Source: Volvox africanus
Lineage: Eukaryota > Chlorophyta > Chlorophyceae > Chlamydomonadales > Volvocaceae
NCBI GenBank assembly: GCA_030268105.1
Contig: BSDZ01000079.1
Location: 2,113,501 to 2,177,500 of the forward strand
DNA length: 64,000 nucleotides
Direction of reading: 5' to 3'
Below, one piece after another: positions 34,808 through 46,771 of the stretch. A program made the position numbers and the translations under genes. Each line of letters opens with the position of its first letter. Positions within the stretch are counted from its first letter, which is position 1. The notes below the pieces were generated by a model. It did not search any database and had not been told where the DNA came from. It saw nothing but the letters and a program-made list of their open reading frames with translations.

Positions 34808-35838
34808 TTATCTCCTCTCAACAACAGGAAAATCTTAAAATCACAAAAAAGCAGTGGGTGCTAGGCTTTTTAAGCATAATAATAATTTTTATATGCAATC
34901 AACCGCCCAAGGTAAATGCCGGAATAGGATGTACCGGAAAGTTTATCAATCCTATTACTGATGTATGCTGGAGCTGTTTATTTCCAATTACTCTTATTGG
35001 GATTGAAATAGTTGGAGGGGATGGTTTTGATACTAAAACTACCAAAGACCCTATTTGTTTTTGTTCAAGGCCCGGGATACCTGTGCCGGTGCCGGGAATT
35101 CCTGTTGGATTCTGGGAGCCGGTGCGTCTTGTTGATGTGACCAAATCGCCTATGTGTATGGTTAGTCTGGGGGGAATTTCACTTGGAACTAGTCCGCAAA
35201 AAGGCTTTAAGAGCGATGAAGGAACGGCTTTCTATCATGTTCATTGGTACATCTACCCTGTTCTTTATTGGCTTGAGATCCTGCTTGATTTTATTTGTAT
35301 AGAAGCAGCGGCGGTTGATGTTGCTTATTTGACTGAATTTGATCCTATGTGGGGAGATGATGTTAAGACAAGCATATTAAATCCGGAAGCTTTGTTGTTT
35401 GCTGCAAATCCTTTAACAACAGCTTCATGCGTGGCTGATTGCCTAACCTCAAGTACTGGTTTGTCAAATGATTATATGTTTTGGTGCGCCGGTTGTCAGG
35501 GTTGTATTTATCCATTTTCCGGAACTACCTCTTATCACAATGGGGGAGTCGGCACGGCTCAGCTGGTGGTTTCCAAATTCATGGCAAAGATGCATAGGGA
35601 GCTAATGCTCTGGGGTTATTATGGCAAAGAGGGTATGTGCGGAAAATATCCAATGCCGATTATCAAGAAAAGTCAGTATCGTTTGCAGATGACTTATCCA
35701 ATTCCTGAAATGAGTTCTTGCAAACGTATCGGTCAAACGGAAGTGTTGTGGCAAGCCGGACGAGAATTTCCGGTATGGGGTGAGGATTTTAGTTTCTTGA
35801 TATGGCGCAAGCGAGATTGCTGCGTGCGGGCGATGTGA
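34804..35838 (+). CDS. traU: TraU, F-type conjugation protein
   Basis: TraU is an exported protein required for DNA transfer and pilus assembly in F-type systems. The ORF encodes 344 aa, near the F plasmid TraU length of about 330. The N-terminus has a signal peptide (WVLGFLSIIIIFICNQPPKV, then NA before GIGCTG). Many cysteines follow, as in the family: CTGKFINPITDVCWSCLFPI, DPICFCSRPG, ASCVADCLTSS, MFWCAGCQGCIYPF. The C-terminus EDFSFLIWRKRDCC matches the family end, so the protein looks complete. It starts four bases before the traW stop codon ends. In bacterial operons trbC/traN would follow; here the island ends within a few bases. Confidence 0.93.
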   Translation: MIISSQQQENLKITKKQWVLGFLSIIIIFICNQPPKVNAGIGCTGKFINPITDVCWSCLFPITLIGIEIVGGDGFDTKTTKDPICFCSRPGIPVPVPGIPVGFWEPVRLVDVTKSPMCMVSLGGISLGTSPQKGFKSDEGTAFYHVHWYIYPVLYWLEILLDFICIEAAAVDVAYLTEFDPMWGDDVKTSILNPEALLFAANPLTTASCVADCLTSSTGLSNDYMFWCAGCQGCIYPFSGTTSYHNGGVGTAQLVVSKFMAKMHRELMLWGYYGKEGMCGKYPMPIIKKSQYRLQMTYPIPEMSSCKRIGQTEVLWQAGREFPVWGEDFSFLIWRKRDCCVRAM

Positions 35839-36044
35839 AAGTCGTCTATGTGATTGTTTAACGGCGAAAGCTGATTAAACCTGTTGTTCTACCAACAGTA
35901 GCCTACCGGTACATGCATTGGAGTGATCCTTTGTATGAAGCTATCGGGACAATGTATTCGGCACGAAAGAGGATCCAAGCCGTGAGGCGAAGATTAATAG
36001 TATCCCTTCATTCTCAGAACAATATAGGATCATTAAACAGTCAG
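35839..36044. other. junction between the bacterial island and the 3' end of the cyclase gene
   Basis: Only about 200 bp separate the traU stop from the guanylate cyclase stop codon on the opposite strand. I see no TTACA (TGTAA on the minus strand) in this stretch, so the cyclase transcript may end with a different signal or run into the island. Confidence 0.5.
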
Positions 36045-39000
36045 TCATGCTTCACGGTTAGTCCTGGCTTCGTCAGAGATTATTACCAGCCATTCGATGT
36101 TCGTCTCCCTCCCCTTCCCGCGCACCTCCACGCCCCCTGTGGGCTCCCAGGGCTCGTTTGGCGTCAGATCGCGTGTGGCCTGGCTGACGTGTATTGCCCC
36201 CGGCATCCCCGTGCTCTCCATGCGGGAGGCGGTGTTGATGGTGTCCCCGAAGAGACAGAACCGCGGCATGCGGGTGCCCACCACGCCGCTCATGGCGGGG
36301 CCGCTGTGGATGCCCACCCGCAGGCGCACGGGCTCGCCTGTGCTGGGCAGGCGGACGGCGCTGGCGGCATGGAGGAGCGCCTGGGACAAGGGAACAGGAA
36401 GGGGAGGAGATGGGCCGAGTTGGGGATTGGGTGGGCGAGTTGCGCTTGTACGGAATTTACGAATGAGAATTGCTGGGCAGTGCATCATCTACCGTGGGTT
36501 ACCTTATATTACCCGCTTCCATCATCACAACCTCAGCGCAGATACTCAAAGAAATCTGGTCTGCCTCACCCTTCTCCTGTCCCTCGTTCCCTCACCTTGG
36601 CGAACTGCACGGTGCGGTGCGCGTGCTGTGGGTCCACATCATCCGACCGCACCGTCACCGCGCCCGTCTCCTCGTCCACCTTCATAAGGCCCCCCGCCAC
36701 CATGTAGCAGTCCCCGATGGTTTCCACCTTGTACACCCCGAACGCGTCCAACATGGCATCCAGCCGGGTGAACAGGTCGTTGAGGAAGGACATGACGGTG
36801 GCGGGCTTCACGGAATTGCACATCGTGGTGAAACCCTGGATAGGGGGAAGCGAGGGGGGAAGCGAGGGGGGAAGCGGCTAACGAAATGAGGGCCAGGCGG
36901 CTTCCTGGGGTTTAGGGTACCCCATTTTCTCTACTTTGAAAGCGCGCTCTCACACACACGCACCCTCCTCCTCCCACTCCCTACCTGTATGTCACAGAAC
37001 AGCACCGTGAGAGCGCTGTGGGAGGTGGCAAGATGCAGGAAAGTGTCGCCCGTAATGTGCAGCACGGGCGGTTCTGGTGGCTGATGTTCTCTTCTGCGAC
37101 TGACCGCCCTGGCAGCTAGGCAGGGCACCGGTCCGCCACCGAGTGCGTTGGCTGGCAACATCGAAGGCGTGGTCGTGAGCCCGGCGGCCTCCGCTGCCTC
37201 GTATGCGGCCGCCGTCAGGCCCTTAAGCGTTGGCCTTTGAGGCAATGAACCACCACCGCATTCAGTGTCAGCCTCGTCCCCTCCCGCTGCCGCAGCCATG
37301 ATGGCGATATGCTCGAGGACTGCCAGATACGGGGCGTAGGGACAAAAGAAATATCATCAGCTGGTCGACCTGGCCTCCTGTTTAGTTGCCTGTTTGATTC
37401 ATGCACCTGTTAGTCACCGCTATCGAAGTTCCCAGTCCGTGCGAAAAGGCGAGCGGACCCCCTTGGGCTGTCCATGTGTGTTGCCTCTCCCCTCCTCCCC
37501 TCCTCCCCTCTCCTTGTACCGTGTGCAGGAAATATGGCTTCCAACAGCGCGTGCTCCGCCTCCATCACTCGGGCCAATTGCTGCTCGGCCCATACACGGG
37601 CGGATACGTCGTGCTGCGGAGAAGAAAGAAAGGTGTGGTGGTTTAAGTTTAGGACAAGAAGCAAGGACGGGCGGAGACGGGACAGCGTTGGCGGTAAGGA
37701 ACACGGGGAAGGCGGTGGATGTTCAACAGTCCAGGGTTGCGGCTTCCACGGTATGGAATAGCCAAAAAAGGGGTAGGGATATTTCGCTCTCCCACTTTCC
37801 TTCAGGTGGTCAGTACCGCTCGCCAGTACCGCGGTCCAACACCCTTCATACACCTGCACTCAACACGTTCTGCATAACCTCCAGCATCGCGGATCACGCT
37901 TCCTATAAAGGTGAAGCCGCTGGTGCCCCACCCATGGCCCCTTTTTGTATCTCTGTATGTCATATCCGCCTACATGCAGCAAAGGCCCGAGAGATCGGGA
38001 GATGTCCACCGGATAGACAGACACGGTCCATCTATCCCGCATACGTACCATCCCTGCCTAGACATCCTAACCCATCACCTGCCTGAGTCACCATGATAAG
38101 CTGCTCGCCAGTGTTGGGGTGACGCATACAGCTTACAACCACCTCGTGCCAGATCTCCATGACTGCGCTACCGCCGGCGCCGTGGCCGCCGACCGACGGC
38201 CGCATCGGCGACGTGGGCGACTGAGGCGGGATTCGCGGCAATGGCGGCGCAGTGATAGGGCCCTCCGGAGCCCCAGTGCTGCCTTCCTGGACTGATGACA
38301 GTGCTCGGCCCGTGAAGGCTAGCGATCCCCCCAGCTTCGGCGACACAAACCCCGCCGCCGTGAAGGTGCCTTGGGACCGGTGGGAGGCGCGCCAACCCCA
38401 TGCTGATGCTTGGGGCGGCAATTCCACGCCGCCGTCGGGATGCATCATCCGGGCCTCCTCAGCCGCCGCCGCCGCGGCCGCCGCCGCTGCGAATAAAGCA
38501 GCTCCCCCAAAAACGGAATTTTCTTCAGCTGACCCTCCATCTGGAGATGTAGGTGTTTCTGACAGAAGTGGTTTCGGTGCCAGGCTAGCGGCGGTAGGAG
38601 CGATGGTCGCCGGCTGCGGCATAAAGGTAATTCGCTCTCCAGATGGGCTTTGACTTGTCAGCCATTCACCGCAGCCGCCACCGCTGCCGCCATCACTACC
38701 CAGACTGCCACCAACGTCGCCGCTGCCGCCGCCGTTATCATTATCGCCACCCCGGCTTCCACGAATCCCGCCGCCGCCACCACGGCTGCTAGGGCCACTG
38801 CTCCGAATGGTGTCAAGGACACCGGAAGCGCATGTGTCTGCACGCTGCGCAGGTGTTAGTGAAGTTTCCACACACGGATTCAATTCAATCGACACGTGTC
38901 AGTCCACATGGCAAGGAGTAACGAGAGATGCGCTGACACTGAATATTTTAAGCTTGCTGCCACAAGTGGTATTCCTTAATCCCATCAATGTGGCCATAAC

Positions 39001-42000
39001 CATACTGGGCGGTAGCGGTGGAATGATACGTGCCATTTCATCAAGGCATAATGTATTAGCCGTGAGATTTTGTGGCCTCAGCGACTAGGATCGCAATGGT
39101 GTGGTATACCTATGTGGCCTGAATGGGGACTAGCATTCTAAGTGGCTCTGCCTCGTAAGGCGATGCAGCGTTACGCTCTTGAACACGCACCCTGACCCAA
39201 CGGCTGCTGCAATTATTACAGGAGCTGGATCAAACCCCCCTTCTTTTACAAAACCCGCAACCCTTAATTAAGTCCCATCCCTTCCTCGCCACATTCAGTG
39301 ACGTCGTGGCTAGCGAGATGGCGCATCAGCTTTATGCTGCGCACACCTGCATGAATCGAGAGAAGCTCGGCTGCCGTACTCCTTGCATCCCAGCCTTAGA
39401 AGAGCTTGCTCCCAAGCTGGCCATGCGTCCCGCAGCCATGGCCGGGCTTCCCGGTCCGCTGCTGACGCTCTCGCCGCCGGCGCTGCAAACCCCACCGCCG
39501 CTGCGAGCCCCACCGCAGCCTGACAACCCTGATTTATTCGGTCCAGGATCCACCATCGTGAAGCTGACCCCGCTTCCCAGCTCCAAAGCCGCGCCGCCAC
39601 CGCCGCCGCCGTCCCCCGTTAAGATAGCAGCAGCAGATCCACTACCGCCACTCAACTGCCCGAGTCGTGACGCCGACCCCCTGGTACGAAGCGTCCTCAC
39701 AGAGACCTTGATCGCCAGGTCCAACATTCGGGGCAACACGCCGAGGGTGCCGACTGGCGAGGCCGTGCGGCCGCTGAAGCTGCCAGCGCCGCCGCCAACG
39801 GAGGGGACGAGAGTGATGCCAGGTCGGGATCCGCCCGAGGTGTTGGCGACGCCGCTCCCGTCACAGCCGTGAGTGTTAAGGTAGGCACCACGCGTGGAGC
39901 GAAGCGCCGCGGTTTCAGTGACCAGCCCGCCGCTGAAGCCGCGGCGGAATTTCGACATACTCTCCCTGACGCCAACCGAGTGTCGAGGGCCCGCTGGCGT
40001 CCCAACCTCCGCCGCTACAGATGCAGGGGTATCGACGCCGCAGCTGGTCGTCGGGCCAAGCTTGGCAGCATGGGACGGAAGGATGCCGCAGCCGGCCTTG
40101 GTAACGGCAAAGACACCGCCGCCGCTGGCCGCCGACATGTGGCACGAGGTGGCGAACATTCCAGCTAAGGTTTCGCTGCCATTGAAAGTGCTACCGAAAT
40201 TATTAGCAAAGCTGCTGACGTCACCGTTTTCTTCAATGCAGGGACCACTCAATGAGGCCCCGAACGCCACCGCCGCGAAGCTGTCCGCGGGGCTGCCGCT
40301 GCTGTGAACATCCCCGTAGTCGCAGCTTCGGTACAAACCGGCACTCGGCGGCATCAGCTCCCCTGCCTGGTCAGATGCAAGGATGGATGGATTGGTGGAG
40401 AACGGGCCTGACGCGGCGGAGATCCACGCCGCGGCGCTGTTGCTGTGGCTGCCGCCGGCGGCGGTGCGGCCGAGGAAGCCCATGCCGGCGGCGCCGGCGG
40501 AGCCCAGCGAGCCGAATGCGGATCGCTGACTCACGTTCTGTGCCATCTGTGAAGCTAGAGCCTCACTGAATGGGCTGCTGACAGCATGGGAAAAGAGAAG
40601 GCCGTGACCGGAGCTACCAGCCTGCGCCCGAGATCTAGGATACTTATCAGATGTAGTGATGAAAACAGCGGCACGGTGGTCGCCGCCGGCATCACGACTG
40701 CCGCTGCCGGCGCCGTGGCCGGCGCCGCCGCCATTGGTATATGCCAAAATGGCGAAGGATTCGGCGCGCCGCAAGGGACGGAGATGGCGACCATTGATCC
40801 GTGTACCCCAGGTGCTCGTAGTTAACGCTTCTAGAAGGTTCTGTGAGTGGGGTAACAGCGCGGGCTGCGCTGCAGGCTGCACGTTATTGTTGCGTCGTCG
40901 TGCGGGAAGCCCGGGCTGCAACGGCTGCGGCGAAGCGGCGGCCTCCGTTGCTTTCGGCACCTTCGACGATTCAGACATCACCGTCGCAGTAGAATTGGTA
41001 ATGTCCCCTCCTCCTCCTTCTCCTTCAGTACCCCGCCGCGCCATGAGCGGCACTGTGAGACGCCGCCCTTCCATTCCGTCATGCCACTCTCCAAGGCTGT
41101 GGTGCAATCGGACCCGGTCCGTGGCCGCGGCCCGTGCTGCCGCTCCCGACGTCTCCGCGCCCAGGACAACGGTCGCCGCTGCTAGCTCCAATCCATCGAA
41201 ACCCTGCGGCCCATTATGCAGTGCCGTGGGCGCCTCGTTACCTTGCTGTTTCTGCTGCTGCTGCTGTTCCTGCTGGTGGAAGACACCCAGCAGCTCTGCA
41301 GCCAGCCCCGCCCCCATCAGCGCCGACGTGGACCCTGGCCGTATAAGCGCCATCGGCAGCCGGTCATCAGGTAGTATATCCGCTACAGCTCTGGCTCCAG
41401 ACCAGCTGGGAGGGTCAGCCGACCCAAGGGCCAAATCCCACGTCAGGTCATCCCCGCCAGCAGCAGTGGCGGCGCTATTGCCGCTGCTGAGGGTGGATTT
41501 TAAGTTCGCCACAGCGGAGGCCGTGGCACCCGGCTGCGTAGTGTCTGGTGAACTTAGGCACACTTGCGGTGGCGCCGGCTGAGGCAGCATAGGTAACGGA
41601 GGTGCTGTCGGGCTGTCACGAGTTGGCGCGGAAATGGGCCGGGTGCGTTCCGCCTCCGCGGCGGCCTCTGCCGCCGCAGCCTGCGCTGCGGCCTTCGCCA
41701 GGGCTGCTGCGCGTGTTGCCTTCACGATAGTGTCCGCCGCCGCGGTGGCGGCGTCGGCAGTGATGGCAGTCACGGTGAGACCCACCATCTTGCCGTTACC
41801 GCCGCCAGCTCGCCACTGCGTGAAGGAGTCAGTTGGCAGCAGCACAGGCTGCTGCAATGCGGCACCGGGGTCGTCATAAGCTAACGTTGCTGCCGCCGCC
41901 GCCGTCGACGCCGGTGAGCCATGGAGGCGCAAGCTAGGATATGCTACCACTTGTAGCGCCTGGCGCAGCCTCGTCGAGGAAGAGGCGTGGCCTAAGTTAT

Positions 42001-42805
42001 GGATTGGTGCAGGGTCGGTCATCTCAGGTACCCGTTGCATGGACGGACAGGGTGGAACGATTCCATTGCCGGTGCTGGGACGCGTCGAGGACACGACAGG
42101 TACCCATGGGCTTTGCAGGGAAGCGTGGCTCTGCAAACCGGCGGGAAGCTGGATAAGGCCTGCATGGAACAGGTCGGGCGGCGGATGTGGTTCGCGGGGT
42201 TATGCACGGGGAGTAGCGAATACACTGAAGGGAGCAAACGGAGTCATGAGGTGACAGATATACATACGGGTATAATGCGGTGGTAGGTCGTAACACGGGC
42301 CAGGGGTGATGAGAGTGCGATGCAAGATCGCAGGCGCAAGAGGCTGGCCAGCTAAAGTTCGTAACTAGTACGGTAACACACCTTGCCTGTCGGTAAGGCG
42401 TGGCATGGCAGCAATGCGCGCCCACACGTCGCACATACCTCTCCAACAGAGCCCAGAATGCACGCGTGATAAGGCATCGTGAAGGCTCGCTGGGTCAAGA
42501 GCAAAGAGCCCAGGGAGGTTGACGCATCCGCCAGGCAAATTTTTGAAAGCTGCGTTGCTGAGGAGCAGCCTCCCTGTCGCGAATTCGTAGACGCTAACAG
42601 GCTCTGGACTAGAGTCAATAAGTGCCTGGCACAACACCATACGCTCTGTTGATGCAAGATATTCAAAGCTGGTTCTATTTTGGGCATTTCTGAAAGGATT
42701 TGGTGCATCGATTCCTCCCCGCTGAAACTGGGTATGCTGCAAGGATGAGAATTCCCGCACCTCAACGGGCTGAAAACAAGCACAGAACCACTCCTTAAGT
42801 TTCAT
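36045..42805 (-). CDS. PAS-domain class III guanylate cyclase
   Basis: The enzyme should make cGMP from GTP. Exons: about 42805-42400, about 42150-39347, 38844-38083, 37613-37520, 37319-36985, 36835-36596 and 36380-36045; all junctions after the second exon keep phase. Exon 1 holds the first half of a PAS domain (VLCQALIDSSPEPVSVYEFA, TGRLLLSNAAF). The second half (IWHEVVVSCMRHPNTGEQLI, MVTQHDVSARVWAEQQL) comes only at the end of exon 3, so over 1,000 Ala/Gly/Ser/Pro-rich residues interrupt the domain. The coupling helix MEAEHALLEAIFPAHVLEHI precedes the catalytic domain. Metal-binding Asp residues are in LFCDIQGFTTM and ETIGDCYMVAGG. The Glu in KVETIGD and Cys in RFCLFGD are the guanine-selecting pair, and INTASRMES holds the catalytic Asn and Arg. 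The exon 1/2 junction is unresolved. Intron 3 starts with a GC donor (CAG|GCAGGT). The total is about 1,650 aa. Confidence 0.9.
37944..38073 (+). mobile_element. LTR of the TRIM family, in intron 3 of the cyclase gene
   Basis: It begins TTTTGTATCTCTGTATGTCA and continues with TGCAGCAAAGGCCCGAGAGA, TCGGGAGATGTCCACCGGAT and ACATCCTAACC, nearly the same as the element at 46772-46912. The last dozen or so bases (AGGATAATACA) are missing and no target duplication is visible. It ends about 10 bp from the GC splice donor of the intron. Confidence 0.75.
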
Positions 42806-44880
42806 ATTTTGCTTTGAGAGGCAAAACTTTTCCTTGAATGCCGCATTATTTTAAGCACTTCGCGTCGCGTCCCAACCAGGCAACAGGAAGCCGTTGGGTT
42901 CTTTCTCCTCAACGTAACGTTATTGCGACTGACCGACCTGCAAGCTGCAAAAATTGCGTTAAACATACAATTATTGCGCTTCATTAGTGGATGACTTTTA
43001 CAGCAAACAGGATCCTGCAGAAACGGCTTACTCTGGCGAGACCCGGAGACCCAGAGCGCTTAGAACCGCAAGTGCGCAAACGATCACACACCTTTACCAT
43101 CCTGGAAAAGGGGACACTTGAACATACAAGAACGCTATCAAGGTGGTTGGACAACACAAATGCTGTGGCAGGACGCTCAAACGCTCGAATAACAAAAGAA
43201 CGACAAATAACCAATCATTGGCAGTGGTAGCTACTCAGCGAGCGCTAACAGCGCGAGCATAATAGCGTCGTACGAAGACGGAGCACTACATCCTTCGCCT
43301 TAATATCCGGCCCCGAAAAGGGTGTTGTGTTACGAGTGACGGTTTAAGTTTTGGCCTATTATAATCTTTCCTATTTATCCTCAATTCTTCCCTTCTGCAT
43401 CCTATTACTGTTTTGGTTCTTAGAAGTGGTCGTTGTCCACGAATCTGATAGCTTTTTGGGCCTTTACAATAGCAATGTAGTAGTTATAAAGCACACATTG
43501 TTGAAAACAAATTGTATTAAGATTACCACCATAAAAACTTGACATACTTCATGTTGATGTCTCAGTGGTAGGTAAGTAGTTAACGTGCCTGTATGTACGG
43601 GTACGAAGCGGAAACGCCTCACGGTTACCTTTCGGCAGGGATTGAGCTTGCTTGCAAAATATGTGTATATGCAGGACATAAGAGATCCGGCGAGACAAAA
43701 AAGCGCAGTCACGCAGCATTGAATACATGTGACGCGCTGCTGATACACCCCTACGTAGATCCCCTGCCTACGCTTCCCTACGTCATTCCGCACCTGCCAT
43801 TCCGTACCTGCGTACCGGCCAGACAAGCTCAACTTGACCTGCGCCGCCTCACCCCAACACTTCGACGCATCCTTCGAGGCCATCAAAATGACCTGTATGT
43901 ATAGGCTAAATCAACGCAGGTCGTCGTTGCCCACCGTACCGTCATCATCCCTCATCATCCCATTCGACGCAACCAGTCCTGCTGGGGACCAGCTCTTGGC
44001 CACTGAGTAACTAGACACCATACCAAGGTCAGGTTTAAGGCACCCCTTCCACCCTCCCTTACCGCGCTTCAGTCGGCCATTGTGAATGTAGCAAGCCATA
44101 TTTCTTACTTCAGCATGAAAACTCGGAGCATCCATCATAAATACGGCAACGTTGTCTTCATTCAGCACATATGAAGCATCGATGGATAACAGATTACCCT
44201 AAATCATAAGAAGTGTGCATCATATGTACGTATTGTAGTACGTACGCATGTGCCAGAAAATCTCTGGTCTCCTCTATCTCATAGTCACCATATGATTATT
44301 TTGATGATGATGGTGTCCACGTGCACCATACCGTGCGCAGCGCGACCTACCATGCATGCATATCGTGCCGCGTCATCTACTATATGTACGGTACTTAACG
44401 CTGTAATAATTTATCCAATATCTTCATCCATCTTTCAGCCTCCACCTTTCTTGCTTGTCTCGTCTTGTCCACGCCGTCATGCAAGAATAGACATTCGGAA
44501 CGAAGACAGCAGACATACACCATTGTCAACACACGCGATGCAATAGGTATGACCGTTCGAGTCATGTGCAGATGTATCTCTGGCAGCCACCATCATAAAT
44601 TGACTCCGTTGTCCTTGCTTTATTTATCTGCCCGGCACCCATCTGCCAGGTAGGTATTCCATTCCAGTACGCACGCCGGGAGTCGATCTGAATACCTCAT
44701 CCGCTCACCATCCGCTGTTCATTTCCCAATCGCTCATCATGGAGTTATTAGGACGCCTTTATTCGTGGAGACAGTAATCTCGGTATGTTTATGATGTTGA
44801 TTATTGACGGATGGATGCTTTGGACATGGTGCATGCCCTTGATAGGATATATATATATATACATACGTTTGGTTCGTTCA
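42806..44880. other. upstream region of the cyclase gene and spacer, no gene recognised
   Basis: It should hold the cyclase promoter. ORFs at 43464-43886 and 43911-44168 (minus) and 43593-43904 (plus) have no recognisable motif. Confidence 0.35.
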
Positions 44881-45145
44881 TTCGCCCCTGCCTGCTATTT
44901 TCCTATATATAATATATAGTATATAATATATATAACATTAAAATTATATATACACAATAATTGTTGTATCTCTGTCATATCCGCCTCGACAAATAAACAA
45001 AGCCCGATCGGAGAGATGTCCAGACACAGACATCCCCGGATATTGCCCGTAATTACCCCAGGATAATACAATTACAGTACAATACAATATACATATACAG
45101 ACACAGTAATAATACACATACAATATATATATATATATATCAGTA
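44840..45145. repeat. TA-dinucleotide-rich block
   Basis: Runs of TATATA at 44840-44950 and 45125-45140 surround the LTR at 44962-45070, with ATACAATA-type words between them. Confidence 0.7.
44962..45070 (+). mobile_element. solo LTR of the TRIM family
   Basis: 109 bp, starting TGTTGTATCTCTGTCATATC and ending CCCAGGATAATACA, so it has the TG...CA ends of the family. It shares GCCCGATCGG and the terminal CCCCAGGATA with the TRIM at 31756-32154. The flanks (ATAAT and ATTAC) are not an exact duplication. Confidence 0.8.
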
Positions 45146-46766
45146 GTAACTGCGCTTTTCCAGCACCCAAGCAGCGCGCGCTTTGGGCGTATGGCGGAGG
45201 GGGAGGATCACAGCAATGCGTTGTCACAAACGTTCACGGGGTAACGGGTGCCCACAGCAATTCGTCACGAAGTGCATATAGGGGGATTATTACGGTTTAG
45301 CAATTCATCGTACGTGCAATGTTCGTGAGAGTCGGTGGGGTCGCTAGCGCAGTCCGCCATATACATTGTGTCACATCCATCCATACATACAGTAATGCTT
45401 GAATCGGTTTGATGATCTAGATTTAAAGCTGTGACAAGTATGAATGTGCATATATGCTGATGTATGTGCCTTGAAAGTTGACCGGGCGAACCAGCAGCAG
45501 AAATTTATACATAGATCCGCCATCTGCCATATCTTGAAGGTGGATGGAAACCAGCTAGCAGCAGGCCACATATACTGCATGCAATCACCGCCTCCGTCCA
45601 TACATCCGCCGCCTTCGCCAGCTGGCGTTAAGTAACCCACCCAGGTCCCGACCTGCCTAGCATGCGAATGCACCTGCCTTCCCGAATGCACCACCATCAG
45701 GTAGCAAATTCCCCTATCTCTAACTGCATACAGCCAACATCCAACTACGTGCAGGTCAGGTGCACATTCATTTATTCATGATGAGGTAATATATCTCCCC
45801 TTGAAAATGCATGCCTAGACCGCGATTCGTTAGTTGGGTGTGGATAGGGGGACGCGCGCCGCTCATGCCTCATCCCCTTCCATCTGAGGACGCGCGCACG
45901 AGTCGTCGTCAGCGCTTTGCATAAATAAACACCTCCCCATCCCGCCAGCCAAACCAGTAGTAGTGCGTTCCCTGAAGCCAATGCTGCCCTGCATCTCACA
46001 GCACTGCTCGACAGCACTGCTCGACAACCAAACAACCAACATCCCCCAGCGTCTGAGGCCACCTCGATCACACCCGCCCAGCACTGGAGACCACTCACCC
46101 AGCCTTAGTCGCCCTTATTGGTAGTACCTGCTGCCCGTGCTTTGACCGGAACGTTTGATCCAGCTTTCAAGGCTCCCCGTCTATCTGCATGTTCCAGTGG
46201 CTGAGGGCTGAGCTTGGCATCATCGCTGCTGAACAGCAGGGGAGCCCGGGTCAGGGGAGCTGAACAGGGTGGAGAGGGAGGGCGGAATGAAGGTGGGGGA
46301 AGTGCGGCGAACAAATGAGGTCTGCCACTATCGTAGAAGGATGCAATCACTAACCGAGATGCATGTTGCTGCTTGCGGACTCCAAGATCGCCTATATCAC
46401 TGCATGCGTGCGTGCGTGCTGTTGCAATCATTGCTGCTGCTACTGTTGCTGCTGTGCCTGCCGTTAAGGGTCAACTGACGTGGCATCTGCATGCCTGCCG
46501 TCCATCTGCCTCCATAATTAGCTGCAGCTCATCAGCCCGCTGCAGCCAGCAGCTTGCTGGTAGATACGTGGGTATCACACACGCACGCATGGCAGAGCAG
46601 AAGGCAGCAGCAGGTGGACAGCGTTGAAGCTGTAGCAGTATATCATGAGAATGGTTAAATACCTAATGTATCCGTGTCATTAACACGCGAGCAGTTTACT
46701 TGCTAAGAGGCCATGATACAACATCAGCTGCACATCATACATTTAGCTTCATTCTGGCTGTTGCTG
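45146..46766. other. spacer, no gene recognised
   Basis: Short ORFs only. A minus-strand ORF at 46105-46431 ends in a basic stretch and could be a terminal exon, but has no motif that I know. Confidence 0.3.
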
Positions 46767-46771
46767 CTGAG

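Larger units (their letters stand above)
31206..35845. mobile_element. bacterial DNA island with F-type conjugation genes, integrated in the algal genome
   Basis: Composition changes from GC-rich algal DNA to AT-rich DNA at about 31206 and back at about 35845. The genes inside are intronless and prokaryotic: an excisionase-like HTH, an IS200/IS605-type transposase, and traC, traW and traU in the order found in F-type type IV secretion operons. Start and stop codons overlap as TAATG and ATGA. Such F-type clusters occur in the integrative elements of Rickettsiales, which include endosymbionts of volvocine algae; I infer that kind of donor but cannot prove it by eye. An algal-type TRIM retroelement has jumped into the transposase gene, which places the island in the eukaryotic chromosome. 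Confidence 0.88.

Noticed and set aside
31206..35845. The bacterial genes as assembly contamination
   Set aside because: A TRIM element of a family present in the surrounding algal DNA is inserted, with target duplication, inside the bacterial transposase. Free bacterial DNA would not carry it.
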